A stretch of DNA of 57,619 nt from the NCBI GenBank assembly GCA_024206195.1, contig JAAGZO010001030.1, positions 1 to 57,619 on the forward strand, written 5' to 3'. The notes below the pieces were generated by a model, which did no database searches, was not told the DNA's origin, and saw only the letters and a list, made by a program, of their open reading frames with translations. A program made the position numbers and the translations under genes. This document shows positions 35,678-43,928 of this stretch, one piece after another (within the stretch, counting starts at the first letter, position 1; each line of letters opens with the position of its first letter). The DNA is from a bacterium. GTDB taxonomy: Archaea; Nanoarchaeota; Nanoarchaeia; Woesearchaeales; UBA10216.

Positions 35678-35706
35678 ATATTTAACATACTAGTTATTTA
35701 ATATTA

Positions 35707-35719
35707 TTGGTGCCACCAA
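35707..35719. promoter_or_regulatory. Perfect 13-base palindrome over the predicted transcription start
   Basis: TTGGTGCCACCAA is symmetrical about one central base and lies immediately downstream of the candidate -10 box. The position suits an operator for a dimeric repressor. As RNA it would be too tight to form a normal hairpin loop without opening the centre. The bound protein is unknown. Confidence 0.4.
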
Positions 35720-35723
35720 GGAA

Positions 35724-35751
35724 AGTATAACATATTATATTGATAAGACAA
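35724..35751 (-). promoter_or_regulatory. Candidate sigma70-type promoter of the giant gene
   Basis: On the minus strand TTGTCT (35746-35751) and TATACT (35724-35729) are separated by 16 bases. The predicted start near 35717 gives a leader of about 40 bases to the ATG at 35677. The -10 matches 5 of 6 consensus bases and the -35 matches 4 of 6. The region is very AT-rich, so chance matches are possible. Confidence 0.45.
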
Positions 35752-36180
35752 AAATAGTGCAAATTTTTTCACAAAATTATCACCTTTATTTGCAACAGGT
35801 TACGACTCTACCCGAAATAATTTTGGTATTTTTTTCAAATTAATTTCTTTTGTTCTTTTTTATTACTATTTAAATAAAAAAAAAGCAAGAGAAAACGTTT
35901 TCTTTAGTATTAATAATTTTATTATTAGACATTCATATAGAATACAAAAATTTACTCTTGTTGACACCTGGCACTTACTAAAAGATTTGACACTGCTTGC
36001 AAAAACATACATAACTTAATAATCCACATTAAACTACAAACACACTTTAACGTCAATAAAATGGGATTAAATATTGCTATTTTTACTCCCACTTTTTACA
36101 TAAAACAAAGTCTCTCACTCCACCTACAAAAATCAAGAATGCTTCGATAGCACATAATGAAAATGTTATGAACAGTTCTT

Positions 36181-36405
36181 AGATTGGACATTGATTGTGC
36201 GTAAAATGGGGTTATTGAGTGGGGTTAGGGAGCTTAGAACTTAAGGCTTAGGATTAACACGACCTCTACCCGCGCAGTGTCATTGCGAACAAGCCCACAG
36301 GGCGAAGTAAAGCAATCTATTTTATTTGACACAGCTATGCAAGCCCTAGAGAATCTCAAAGCACTTTTTCTGACAAAGAATGTCCAATCTAAGAATGTCC
36401 AATCT
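36181..36405. repeat. AGATTGGACATT motif, three copies
   Basis: The 12-mer occurs at 36181-36192 and, in inverse orientation, at 36379-36390 and 36394-36405 (15-base period). The core GATTGGACATT recurs twice in the promoter region of the transposase-like gene at 52638-52648 and 52707-52717. This sharing suggests a common binding protein or common mobile-element ends. Confidence 0.6.
36277..36318. repeat. REP-like palindromic element, half copy
   Basis: GTGTCATTGCGAAC and GGGCGAAGTAAAGCAATCT match, with small changes, the left arm of the complete element at 44255-44332. The right arm is missing, so this is a truncated copy. Confidence 0.6.
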
Positions 36406-36482
36406 ACTGCTCCACCATTTGCATCCAAATTTGCATCCAAACGTTTCCAACTATCAGCATACATGCCAACGGCTTACAGTCA

Positions 36483-36599
36483 AAGTGTCCTACTTAACAA
36501 GTAAACTACCTTCTAACCTTAGCCACAAACACCCCAAGAAAGAAAAGTGACAGTCATCTTTTCTAAAAATCTATCCACAAGCAGTTTAGGAGGACACTT
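36483..36599. repeat. Imperfect 15-base inverted repeat, possible MITE relic
   Basis: AAGTGTCCTACTTAA at 36483-36497 and TTTAGGAGGACACTT at 36585-36599 are inverted with three mismatches and enclose about 87 bases. Terminal inverted repeats around a short non-coding core are what a miniature transposable element would leave. No target-site duplication could be confirmed by eye. Confidence 0.3.
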
Positions 36600-36812
36600 C
36601 GGACAGAACATATTGAATCTGTAAGGGATACTTAGAAACGTTTAGACATAAATGAAAAAAAGTACGTACCTGCCTGCCAGCAGACAGACTGTACCATTGG
36701 GCTACTGAACTTCTATTTTTTAGACCCGGTCTAAAAAGCTTTAAAATAGAAGATTTGACTCAGCCCCCTCCCCTTACTATGTGTCATCGATAGTAGGAGC
36801 TCTGTTGTAACA

Positions 36813-36872
36813 ACGAAGCGATCTTTTCATCAAAGATTGCTTCGCTTCCCTTTGGTTGCTCGCAATGCCACG
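36813..36872. repeat. REP-like palindromic element, degenerate copy
   Basis: AAAGATTGCTTCGC followed by TTGGTTGCTCGCAATGCCACG corresponds to the right arm of the element at 44255-44332. A partly matching left arm (GAAGCGATCTTTT) closes an inner stem. Confidence 0.6.
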
Positions 36873-36917
36873 AAATAAAAACTTTCCTCAGAACACTAAA
36901 CATTATTGCTACCTAAA

Positions 36918-36952
36918 ACAAAAAAAAGTGAAGAGCTTTTATGCTCTTCACT
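36918..36952 (-). terminator. Strong intrinsic terminator ending the tad operon
   Basis: On the minus strand AGTGAAGAGC pairs perfectly with GCTCTTCACT across a six-base loop and is followed by a run of seven or more T. It lies about 125 bases after the tadC stop and separates the tad operon from the giant gene. Confidence 0.88.
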
Positions 36953-36971
36953 AACTTATTAAATTTCCCTG

Positions 36972-37069
36972 CCCCAATGGATTCACCATTGGGGTGCTCC
37001 TGCTAAACAAATTAAAACCTACGGTTTTAATTAGCAGGCCCTTCGGGTAGATTTTGTTACACAAAATCT
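36972..37069. repeat. Cluster of three near-perfect hairpins directly after tadC
   Basis: CCCCAATGG/CCATTGGGG (36972-36994), CCTGCTAA...ATTAAAACC/GGTTTTAATTAGCAGG (36999-37038) and AGATTTTGT/ACAAAATCT (37049-37069) follow one another with short spacers between the tadC stop and the terminator. They may protect the 3' end of the message or be a REP/BIME-like cluster. Only the last terminator has a T-run. Confidence 0.65.
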
Positions 37070-37074
37070 AAGCA

Positions 37075-37965
37075 TTATCTACCCATGCTCTGCATTGGAT
37101 TGTTCATCAAAAACTCAATAAATATCGGTCCGGCAACAAGAATACCAACAACACCAAATATCAAAAACAAAGGAATAAGCATCTTAAGAGGCGCCTTTAA
37201 AGCCATCTTCTCACCCCTGCGAAATCTTGAAATACGCATATCTTCAGAAAGAAAATTTAAAGCCTCACTAACCGAAGTACCCATTTTATCCGCCTGAATA
37301 AGCGTTCTGGACAAACTCGAAAGGTCAGCGACATTGTACTTCTTTGACAAATCACGAATAGCATCACGCCTTGTTTTACCAACACTAATCTCCTGCATTA
37401 CCATAGAAAATTCACGCATTAAATAGGAGGGAGGCGATTTGTCAACAACCCACTTAAGAGCAAGCATAAAATCCAACCCGGCATTTACACAAAGGCCAAG
37501 TAAATCAATAGCATCAGGCAGCTCTTTAACAATAGCACCTTTAATCTTTGTCACTTTTGACTTTAACCAAAATTCCGGAAGCATGTATCCCGCCGCCAAA
37601 CTAATAGCTCCCCAAAAGAATGTAGTATCAGGATTTTGATTAGGCTGCAAAACAAGAAACATAATGTACAAAACAAACACGAAAACAAGCTCTTTAACAA
37701 GAAAAAACTCTTCAGGGTTAAGCCCAACCTGGCCCATAGCCAAATCTTTGGCCATGCGCTGGCGTAAACCACCAGAACAAATAGGGCGGTTAATAATCGC
37801 GATTCCTTTAATTGCAGAAAAAATGCTTTTTCTTTGTTTGGGCTTTTCACTTTCAAATGCAAAAGGTTGTAGAGTAGGGCGTTCTTCCCATTCAATTGGG
37901 AAAAAACCTAAAACAATACTAAAACCTGAAAGAAAAGCAAGCAACATACCGACGATGAAAAACAT
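37075..37965 (-). CDS. tadC: TadC-like inner-membrane platform protein of the Tad/Flp pilus
   Basis: This 296-aa protein has an N-terminal membrane helix, a pair of central helices (FVLYIMFLVLQP, ISLAAGYMLPEFWL), and a C-terminal GspF/T2SSF domain with DAIDLLGLCVNAGLDFMLAL, EISVGKTRRDAIRDLSKK and a terminal hydrophobic pair ending MQSMGR. TadC pairs with TadB to form the platform on which the TadA ATPase drives pilin polymerisation. A GGAGG sequence with a nine-base spacer precedes ATG 37965. It is the last gene of the operon, 126 bases after tadB, with hairpin-forming sequence between. The length is normal for the family. Confidence 0.88.
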   Translation of the reverse strand: MFFIVGMLLAFLSGFSIVLGFFPIEWEERPTLQPFAFESEKPKQRKSIFSAIKGIAIINRPICSGGLRQRMAKDLAMGQVGLNPEEFFLVKELVFVFVLYIMFLVLQPNQNPDTTFFWGAISLAAGYMLPEFWLKSKVTKIKGAIVKELPDAIDLLGLCVNAGLDFMLALKWVVDKSPPSYLMREFSMVMQEISVGKTRRDAIRDLSKKYNVADLSSLSRTLIQADKMGTSVSEALNFLSEDMRISRFRRGEKMALKAPLKMLIPLFLIFGVVGILVAGPIFIEFLMNNPMQSMGR

Positions 37966-38091
37966 ATTGTATTTCCTCCATAAACCCGACGAGCGGGGAC
38001 CAGCCTATTTATTATTGTAATCAAACCCGCCTTTGGCGAGGTTAATTCTCACATGAACTTACGTCACTTCGTTTTGTAAGTTCAGCGTTCA

Positions 38092-38949
38092 TTAATATTC
38101 CTTAATCGTACTGATTTTCCAAATCATAATAACTGCGACAACCCATAAAAGCGCACACACCATTAGGAGTGTCTTTCCAATTTCAACGCTTAACATAACA
38201 TCAAAAAATTTCGGATTGGTTCCAGTAACAAAAACAGTAAACGCAACAGGCAAAAGCGTTAAAACAACGCCTTGAATACGTCCTTGCAGCGTTAAGGCAT
38301 CCATTTGACCCTGAATCTTTCTATGCTCACGAATTCCTGACACAATAGTCATAAAAATTGAAGGGAGGTTACCACCAGTCTCACGCGCGAGTAAAATAGC
38401 TGTAATCATCTGCTGCATCGCAGCAGAAGGCATACGCTTGTACAAATGCGCAAATGCGTCCTCTAAGGGCACGCCCATTTTACTTTCACCAATAACAGTG
38501 TTAAATTCCATTCGAATAGGGTCAGGCATTTCATCTGCAACAGCTTCAAGAGCTTGAAGCAAACTTAAGCCACCGCGAAAAGAACTAGACATGATCATTA
38601 AAGAATCAACTAGCTGCTCACCGAACTTTCTTTTTCTTTTCTGAATAAGCATAGTCAAATAAAAACGAGGGAAAATAAAACCTAAAGCAACACCAGCAAC
38701 CATTCCCATAACAGGAGACTGCTTTAAAAACATAAACCCGACAACACCAAATAAAACAGGTAAAATAAGCGTAAGTTGCGCGGCTTTTCTTGTTTCCTCG
38801 GTGAGAATAGCTTTGTCCATCTTCTGTCCCATTTGAAACTGCTGGGCGCCTTTTTTCAAAGACTCGGCCCTGCCAATAAACAATGGAACACCAACATAAA
38901 TGAGAATAAACACAGCGCAAAATGCCATAAATGAGCCAACAAATAACAT
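38092..38949 (-). CDS. tadB: TadB-like inner-membrane platform protein of the Tad/Flp pilus
   Basis: This 285-aa protein has N-terminal membrane helices, a cytoplasmic GspF/T2SSF domain (LVDSLMIMSSSFRGGLSLLQ, then ALEAVADEMPDPIRMEF, ESKMGVPLEDAFAHLYKRM, LARETGGNLPSIF) and C-terminal helices (GVVLTLLPVAFTVFV, LLMVCALLWVVAVIMIW). The ETGGNL and GxxLxxALE signatures are typical of TadB. AAGGA lies about seven bases before ATG 38949. Upstream there is an AT-rich spacer with a heptamer repeat, so expression could vary with repeat number. Confidence 0.9.
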   Translation of the reverse strand: MLFVGSFMAFCAVFILIYVGVPLFIGRAESLKKGAQQFQMGQKMDKAILTEETRKAAQLTLILPVLFGVVGFMFLKQSPVMGMVAGVALGFIFPRFYLTMLIQKRKRKFGEQLVDSLMIMSSSFRGGLSLLQALEAVADEMPDPIRMEFNTVIGESKMGVPLEDAFAHLYKRMPSAAMQQMITAILLARETGGNLPSIFMTIVSGIREHRKIQGQMDALTLQGRIQGVVLTLLPVAFTVFVTGTNPKFFDVMLSVEIGKTLLMVCALLWVVAVIMIWKISTIKEY

Positions 38950-39000
38950 AGTAGAATCCTTTTTGTATGAAATTTACGTAACGATTAAATATTTACCAGT

Positions 39001-39042
39001 TTATCACTTATCACTTATCACTTATCACTTATCACTTATCAC
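39001..39042. repeat. Heptanucleotide tandem repeat (TTATCAC)6 upstream of tadB
   Basis: Six perfect copies of TTATCAC (GTGATAA on the coding strand) lie 52-93 bases upstream of the tadB ATG, in the untranslated gap after the small TadE-like gene. The unit is not a multiple of three and the array is perfect, so it is a candidate slippage site that would alter spacing in the message. Confidence 0.9.
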
Positions 39043-39130
39043 TTGTAATAAGTATTTACTACAAATCGCAAAAAAGCAAAAAATAATTAAAAATAATTAA
39101 AAATACAGTAAAAATGATACTTCAAATCAA

Positions 39131-39577
39131 CTATTCTTCTGGATCCGGATCTGGGCCTTCCTCTGGCGCTGGAACTAACGCAGGATCTAGGTCATGGCCA
39201 TTACATCTTTCATATTCACCAAGCCCCTGATCTCTTTCCGTGCCACACTGGCGAATAATCTCTTCTTTTATTGCAAGGCAAGCGTCATATTCGTCATAGG
39301 ACCGAATAACTTCACAGCCTCTTTCTTCAAAATGAGCTTCAAAACACTTAGCTTCATACCAGGTGTCAGTAAATTGATAGTCAAAAACACATTCTAGCGT
39401 CCTTTTTGGGTCATATTGACGACCAAAAGCAAAGTTATCAGAAAGAGATTTCCATTTGCAAGCCAAGCCCCGAAAAAAGTAATTACGAAAAATCACCAAA
39501 CTTGAAATAATCAAAATCAGCATGACAGTGTATTCAATAAAAACCCCGGCTTTTTTTTCTTTCAATTGTCTAAACAT
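39131..39577 (-). CDS. TadE-like minor pseudopilin
   Basis: This 148-aa protein begins MFRQLKEKKAGVFIEYTVML, a class III prepilin signal: basic tail, A/G cleavage site, Glu at +5 of the mature chain, then a hydrophobic helix (VMLILIISSLVIF). The mature part is Cys- and acid-rich and ends in a Pro/Glu/Asp-rich tail. GGAGGA at ideal distance lies inside the final codons of the 1441-aa gene, and the two genes are separated by one base, so they are translationally coupled. It probably acts as a minor pilus or tip component. The precise TadE/TadF class is uncertain. Confidence 0.75.
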   Translation of the reverse strand: MFRQLKEKKAGVFIEYTVMLILIISSLVIFRNYFFRGLACKWKSLSDNFAFGRQYDPKRTLECVFDYQFTDTWYEAKCFEAHFEERGCEVIRSYDEYDACLAIKEEIIRQCGTERDQGLGEYERCNGHDLDPALVPAPEEGPDPDPEE

Positions 39578-39578
39578 A

Positions 39579-42500
39579 TTATTTATCCTCCGGATCCAAG
39601 ACCTCTACCTCGTTGTCAGGAGTCCATTGCTGCCAAGCAAAAGGAGGACAATCAACAAACTTCATTCTAAAACCAATACCTTCACCGGCAAAATAATATT
39701 GCACGCAAGACTCACTCACCATACCGCGTGGAAGTAAATTTTCATGGATATGCTGCCAGCAAGCTGGATGCTCTTGAGGACTATTTAACATAAAAGCATC
39801 AAACTGGTCAAACTCTGGATCAGCAAAACCCGCATTTCCTTCTCTTTCGGAGCTCGAACACCTCTCCTTCAGTGCACCCGAACTTTCAGGCCCGTTTGCC
39901 GCAGGATGCGAATATCTCTTTTTCCAAATTCCTTCCATAGCAGAATTCATAAAAGGAATCGCCTTTTTTCCACCTTCATCCCAGCGAATAACCCGAGCCA
40001 TAACCAACCCTGTCTTTCCTTTAAGGTAATAACACACTTTATGAAATTTTGTCTTACGTTTTACATACGGCCAGGCGGGATCGCCTTGCCCGATCTTGGT
40101 AGCTCCCACTGCGCACGATTCATTACATCGATACGGTATTCGTGCATCAACTCGAACAATATGCCAATTACCTGCTTTATTCGGATTGTCTTCCGGTGAA
40201 GGCGACTGCCATCCATAAACAGCATAAAATGGAGACACATCACTGCCAAGCTCCGCATCAACCAGCGCATTAAATAATTGCCCGACAGGAAATCTTAAGA
40301 AATCATCAAACATTTCAAAAGTTGAGTTAAAAATCTCATACGCTGCTTTTGCCTGAATAACAAGCGGCGCCAAAAAGTCTAAACGCTTTTTCACCTTTTC
40401 ATCAAAATTAACCGCGTTAATAGCGCTTAAGTCTATTAACTCTAAGTAAGTAACAAGCCCGCCACTACCATCAGGATTCGAAAATTTGTCAGCATCTAAT
40501 GGATCAGTGTCACAGCTTCCCATAGAGTCCTTCACATTATCTTCCAATATTTTTAACTCAGCACAAATATTGTCAAGATCCGCAACAAGATCTTCATCAT
40601 TATTACCATCTGAATCTTTGTATTCACAATCCTCAGTAAAACTTGCAGGATCGCTCACTGTATCACACTCACAAGCTAACCCTCCCTTATCAGTCAATTG
40701 CTGAGCAAACCTTTCAATTTCTTTTTGAGACTCGTAATACGCAGCATAATCCGGCTGTTCAAAGTCTACAATCGGATTAAAATCAGGCAACAAAGAACGA
40801 GGCAGAAAAATATTCCCGTGATCCATTGCCGCAGGCATAATGTCAGGGGCATAAGCAATATCTGCAAAACTACTATCACAAAAACCTAGCATACATTGAG
40901 AGCTACACTTATCAAACTTCACCTTGTTTGCCGAGTTGTACGACAAACAGGAAACAACATCATCCACATTACCCCAAACTCTATCAGATTTACTTCCCGT
41001 CCTTGTGTCAAAATCTTCATCACCAGCACCATCACAATGAGGCAAAGCATAATCATTACAGCTAAATATTGAATTACCCTGACTATCAGTCTTACCCTCA
41101 CAATCAGCGTCTTCATCTTGCTCAATAAAGCACTCTTCATGCTTTGAAACTTCAGTTCTAGAAGGAGCGCAAAAGCCTCCAACATAGGAATCTGTCAGCC
41201 ATTTTCTTAATGCTAATGCCCACGGTTCAAACAACTGGTCACGCCAAATACGAAGCTTTCCTTCACGGAAAGGATTGCAATACACAGTACACATGTCTCC
41301 ATGATCCATCCGCGCTTTCTTTTCACATGCTTCCGCACAAGAGCTTCCTGTTCTCCCATACACACTTTGAAACATATCCCCGTATTTAGTCTGACAATCA
41401 TTTTGACACCTTTGCGCAGAGTTTAATCTGCCTCCATGCCCAGTACCGCCAATGGGGCAAGCAGCTAAACAAGTGTTTAATTTCTCTGTACAGGCAGCTG
41501 AACAATCTTCAGTAATAGTTAAAATATCATCACAATCAGGCGCGGCACCATCTAAACAACTCTGGTCTCCAGAAGGACAGGCATCATCAAGACACTTACT
41601 AATTTCAGGGCATTGGCTGCAATGGGGAGCAACCCAATCTCGCATATGCCGGTCATACCAATGAACAAAAGTGCTTGCAACCTCTTGACGAGGAATAGAC
41701 ATAACCTTTTCTGCGTCAAAAAGAAATTCTCGAACGTTGTAAATAAAGTCATCTAAAAGGTCCTCTGAAAACTGTGTCGCGTTTCCATTTGGGACACAAT
41801 CAACATCTGCCTCTAAATTGCCGTTATTCCATTTAGTACATTGCAAATCATAAGGAAACTCCGCAAATCCCGTATCGTCTCTCGTGGCACAATATCTATC
41901 CGCGCCTTTTTTCCAGCCAGGCCTCCAAACAGTATTAGTTCCTTCTCTTGATTCAACATTAGTCCAAGAGCACTGTTGATCTTCCATTACAATATTTTCA
42001 TAAACAGGAACTCCATTAGCATCTCTACTCTCAAATTTAATACCAGGAACAAAATCTACTGGCTGTGCATCCCTTCCTGAAAGGCCAATATGATTTTCTC
42101 TGCCCTCAACGCACCAACCTCCGGAAAAATCACCTAAAGGGGCTCCCGTTGGATTATTGTTAACATCCACACCTTCTTCCAAACCAAATGATCTCGTTGT
42201 TGTTCTATTAGGATTAATTTTTTCAATAAAGTCATCATCCATTACTTCGCAACCTGTCCCTGTCATATCCACTGAACCCCACTGGCCCTTGGCACACCAA
42301 TGGCACTGAAGTTGATTTCTGTACGCTGGCAGCCCTTCTTCATTTGTCATCGTTGGATTACCTGCAAGTTTCAGCCAACTTAAATCAAGCCCTCCTTCAG
42401 AAACAGCCCAAAGAAAATCAAAAAGCCCGGACTTTTCATCTTTGTCATAATAATCAGTTGCGTCTTTCCACTCGAACCGACTGAACTGAGTCCAATCCGT

Positions 42501-43904
42501 TGCGCTTGGATCCTTTTGCAACTGCTCAATCTGCCCCATTGCCAATGAAGAATGCGGGTCAACACATTGAGGCAGGCTCATATCTCCTGGCAAATCAGTA
42601 CAAAATTCCGATTGCCATTCATTAGGAATAGGCTCTCTTTTTCGATACCTTCTATGCTCATCGTCACGGCCCAATTGTTCGCTTGTAGACAAAACATCAT
42701 CCCCGTTCAAATAATTATCAGCATAAGGATCATAATCATAATTGTATGGCCAATCATGTGGGCCATTCGCACAATATTTTGACAGCCAATTAATAGGACG
42801 GTTAGTATCATATGGAGCCTGGTCTACACCAGTCCCATAATCAGCAGTGTTACAGCCTGGGATATCAGCACACTCTGCTGAATCCCTTGGAATATCGCAT
42901 GTATCCGGACGCAAATGATGATCAGCAGGAAGGCAACATGGGTTACCAACATTACAACACACGTGAGGTGGAGCGGGAGAAGAATCACAAAGAGATCTGG
43001 TAGCACAAGCAGCAGCAGGCCCTGCAGGACAACTCATAACCCTGGAACATTCAAAGCTCAACGGGTCATAAAGCCCTTTATTATGAAAAGGATACTCTAT
43101 GTTTGGAGCAATGCCTTTTGGATACGCTGGATCTACATCAACAAAAGCACCTGAAACATCCACACCATCTGTTCGATAAACAAAATCTTTTAAGCCCTTT
43201 AAAAACTTATGCACATCATCGCGTCTATTTTCATAAATACTCATCATGCGTCGTGTGTAAAAATGAGCAAACCTTGAAATCTGATCGTCATTGGGACCTG
43301 CTCCATCAGGACGTCCTTCCCAATTACCATCCATATCTGCGTCAAAAATATCAGGAACAGTCACATTATCTGTTACCGCAGCCCTTAAAGCTGTTGCAAT
43401 TCCCTGTTCAACAAATTGGTCTTCCATAGACATGCTTCTTTGCATCTTATTCCACAAAGCAGTCAGTCCCGGCTCAATAACAAGCATATGCATAATAGCG
43501 CCAATAATCGCCAGCGTTAAGGCAACATACGCCATTACAGTCATTGCTCCTTGGGCAAATTGTCCCGTGGCAATACAAATAATAATAATAATAATTGCAA
43601 TGATCATTCCTAAAATACCGCCAAGTCCACAGACTTCCTCATCTCCCCCTAAAGATACTCGAAAAACACTTTCACCATAACTTGCCATTAATGACCCTAA
43701 TTTTGCGGCAGCCTGATTGGCGGCAAGGGTTGTAACATTCTTTTTCATTGAAACGCGCCCTAAGTTAAGGGTAACAGCAAAAGTAACAAGCGCCATCGCG
43801 CAAATTAGTATCAAAGCTATTGCCACCTGGCCCTGCTTGTCAGAAAGGCCTGTTTTTACCGAAGCTCTTGCCTTACTTAAAAATTTATTGACTTGTGTGA
43901 GCAA
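39579..43904 (-). CDS. TadG-like giant minor pilin, cysteine-rich, 1441 aa
   Basis: The N-terminus KQGQVAIALILICAMALVTF, then NLGRVSMKKNVTTLAANQAA, matches the TadG/TadE-like pseudopilin helix. Two further membrane-like helices follow (~93-150: IIAIIIIIICIATG, VALTLAIIGAIMHMLVI), which is unusual. The remaining ~1,200 residues are predicted extracellular and very rich in Cys, Asp and Asn. They include CXXXC pairs (CSAACTEKLNTCLAACP, CQNDC, CAEAC, CTVYC) and CC pairs (HVCC, NPCC) that imply many disulfides. The start is TTG at 43904 with GGGAGAG about seven bases upstream. It probably forms the pilus tip adhesin. Typical TadG proteins are about 400-600 aa, so this is a large expansion. Confidence 0.75.
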   Translation of the reverse strand: MLTQVNKFLSKARASVKTGLSDKQGQVAIALILICAMALVTFAVTLNLGRVSMKKNVTTLAANQAAAKLGSLMASYGESVFRVSLGGDEEVCGLGGILGMIIAIIIIIICIATGQFAQGAMTVMAYVALTLAIIGAIMHMLVIEPGLTALWNKMQRSMSMEDQFVEQGIATALRAAVTDNVTVPDIFDADMDGNWEGRPDGAGPNDDQISRFAHFYTRRMMSIYENRRDDVHKFLKGLKDFVYRTDGVDVSGAFVDVDPAYPKGIAPNIEYPFHNKGLYDPLSFECSRVMSCPAGPAAACATRSLCDSSPAPPHVCCNVGNPCCLPADHHLRPDTCDIPRDSAECADIPGCNTADYGTGVDQAPYDTNRPINWLSKYCANGPHDWPYNYDYDPYADNYLNGDDVLSTSEQLGRDDEHRRYRKREPIPNEWQSEFCTDLPGDMSLPQCVDPHSSLAMGQIEQLQKDPSATDWTQFSRFEWKDATDYYDKDEKSGLFDFLWAVSEGGLDLSWLKLAGNPTMTNEEGLPAYRNQLQCHWCAKGQWGSVDMTGTGCEVMDDDFIEKINPNRTTTRSFGLEEGVDVNNNPTGAPLGDFSGGWCVEGRENHIGLSGRDAQPVDFVPGIKFESRDANGVPVYENIVMEDQQCSWTNVESREGTNTVWRPGWKKGADRYCATRDDTGFAEFPYDLQCTKWNNGNLEADVDCVPNGNATQFSEDLLDDFIYNVREFLFDAEKVMSIPRQEVASTFVHWYDRHMRDWVAPHCSQCPEISKCLDDACPSGDQSCLDGAAPDCDDILTITEDCSAACTEKLNTCLAACPIGGTGHGGRLNSAQRCQNDCQTKYGDMFQSVYGRTGSSCAEACEKKARMDHGDMCTVYCNPFREGKLRIWRDQLFEPWALALRKWLTDSYVGGFCAPSRTEVSKHEECFIEQDEDADCEGKTDSQGNSIFSCNDYALPHCDGAGDEDFDTRTGSKSDRVWGNVDDVVSCLSYNSANKVKFDKCSSQCMLGFCDSSFADIAYAPDIMPAAMDHGNIFLPRSLLPDFNPIVDFEQPDYAAYYESQKEIERFAQQLTDKGGLACECDTVSDPASFTEDCEYKDSDGNNDEDLVADLDNICAELKILEDNVKDSMGSCDTDPLDADKFSNPDGSGGLVTYLELIDLSAINAVNFDEKVKKRLDFLAPLVIQAKAAYEIFNSTFEMFDDFLRFPVGQLFNALVDAELGSDVSPFYAVYGWQSPSPEDNPNKAGNWHIVRVDARIPYRCNESCAVGATKIGQGDPAWPYVKRKTKFHKVCYYLKGKTGLVMARVIRWDEGGKKAIPFMNSAMEGIWKKRYSHPAANGPESSGALKERCSSSEREGNAGFADPEFDQFDAFMLNSPQEHPACWQHIHENLLPRGMVSESCVQYYFAGEGIGFRMKFVDCPPFAWQQWTPDNEVEVLDPEDK

Positions 43905-43928
43905 AATTAACTCTCCCTAATTTTATCT

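Larger units (their letters stand above)
35752..36917. other. Gene-free, repeat-rich intergenic region upstream of the giant gene
   Basis: No convincing gene is present. The first 450 bases are very AT-rich without coding signal. From about 36,180 onward there are short repeats: three 12-base AGATTGGACATT copies, two degenerate copies of a REP-like palindrome, a doubled TTTGCATCCAAA at about 36,420, a long palindrome (TTTTTAGACCCGGTCTAAAAA broken by a central C, 36717-36737), and an imperfect inverted repeat at 36483/36599. It reads like a site of repeated insertion and decay of small mobile sequences. Confidence 0.6.

Noticed and set aside
897..35677. Many plus-strand frames of 60-170 codons across the giant gene
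   Set aside because: They are antisense shadows of the giant frame with low-complexity Leu/Ser-rich products and no ribosome binding sites.
1..35677. Giant frame as an artefact of recoded stop codons
   Set aside because: No stop codon of any of the three types is present in the frame, and neighbouring genes end normally with TAA, TAG or TGA.
36234..36464. 76-codon minus-strand frame upstream of the giant gene
   Set aside because: It translates a degraded REP copy and the AATGTCCAATCT repeats, lacks a ribosome binding site and shows no protein-like composition.
36660..36720. tRNA-like sequence (GTAGCCCAATGGTAC on the minus strand)
   Set aside because: No complete cloverleaf, no T-arm or acceptor pairing could be drawn.
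38020..38091. Terminator between tadB and tadC (hairpin GAACTTAC/GTAAGTTC)
   Set aside because: No T-run follows the stem on either strand, and tadC has its own strong ribosome binding site within the same operon.
39001..39042. CRISPR or iteron origin from the TTATCAC array
   Set aside because: Seven-base units without spacers, no replication gene nearby, and the position is within an operon.
39906..43920. Plus-strand and off-frame minus frames within the 1441-aa gene
   Set aside because: They overlap a well supported pilin-type gene and carry no coherent motif.
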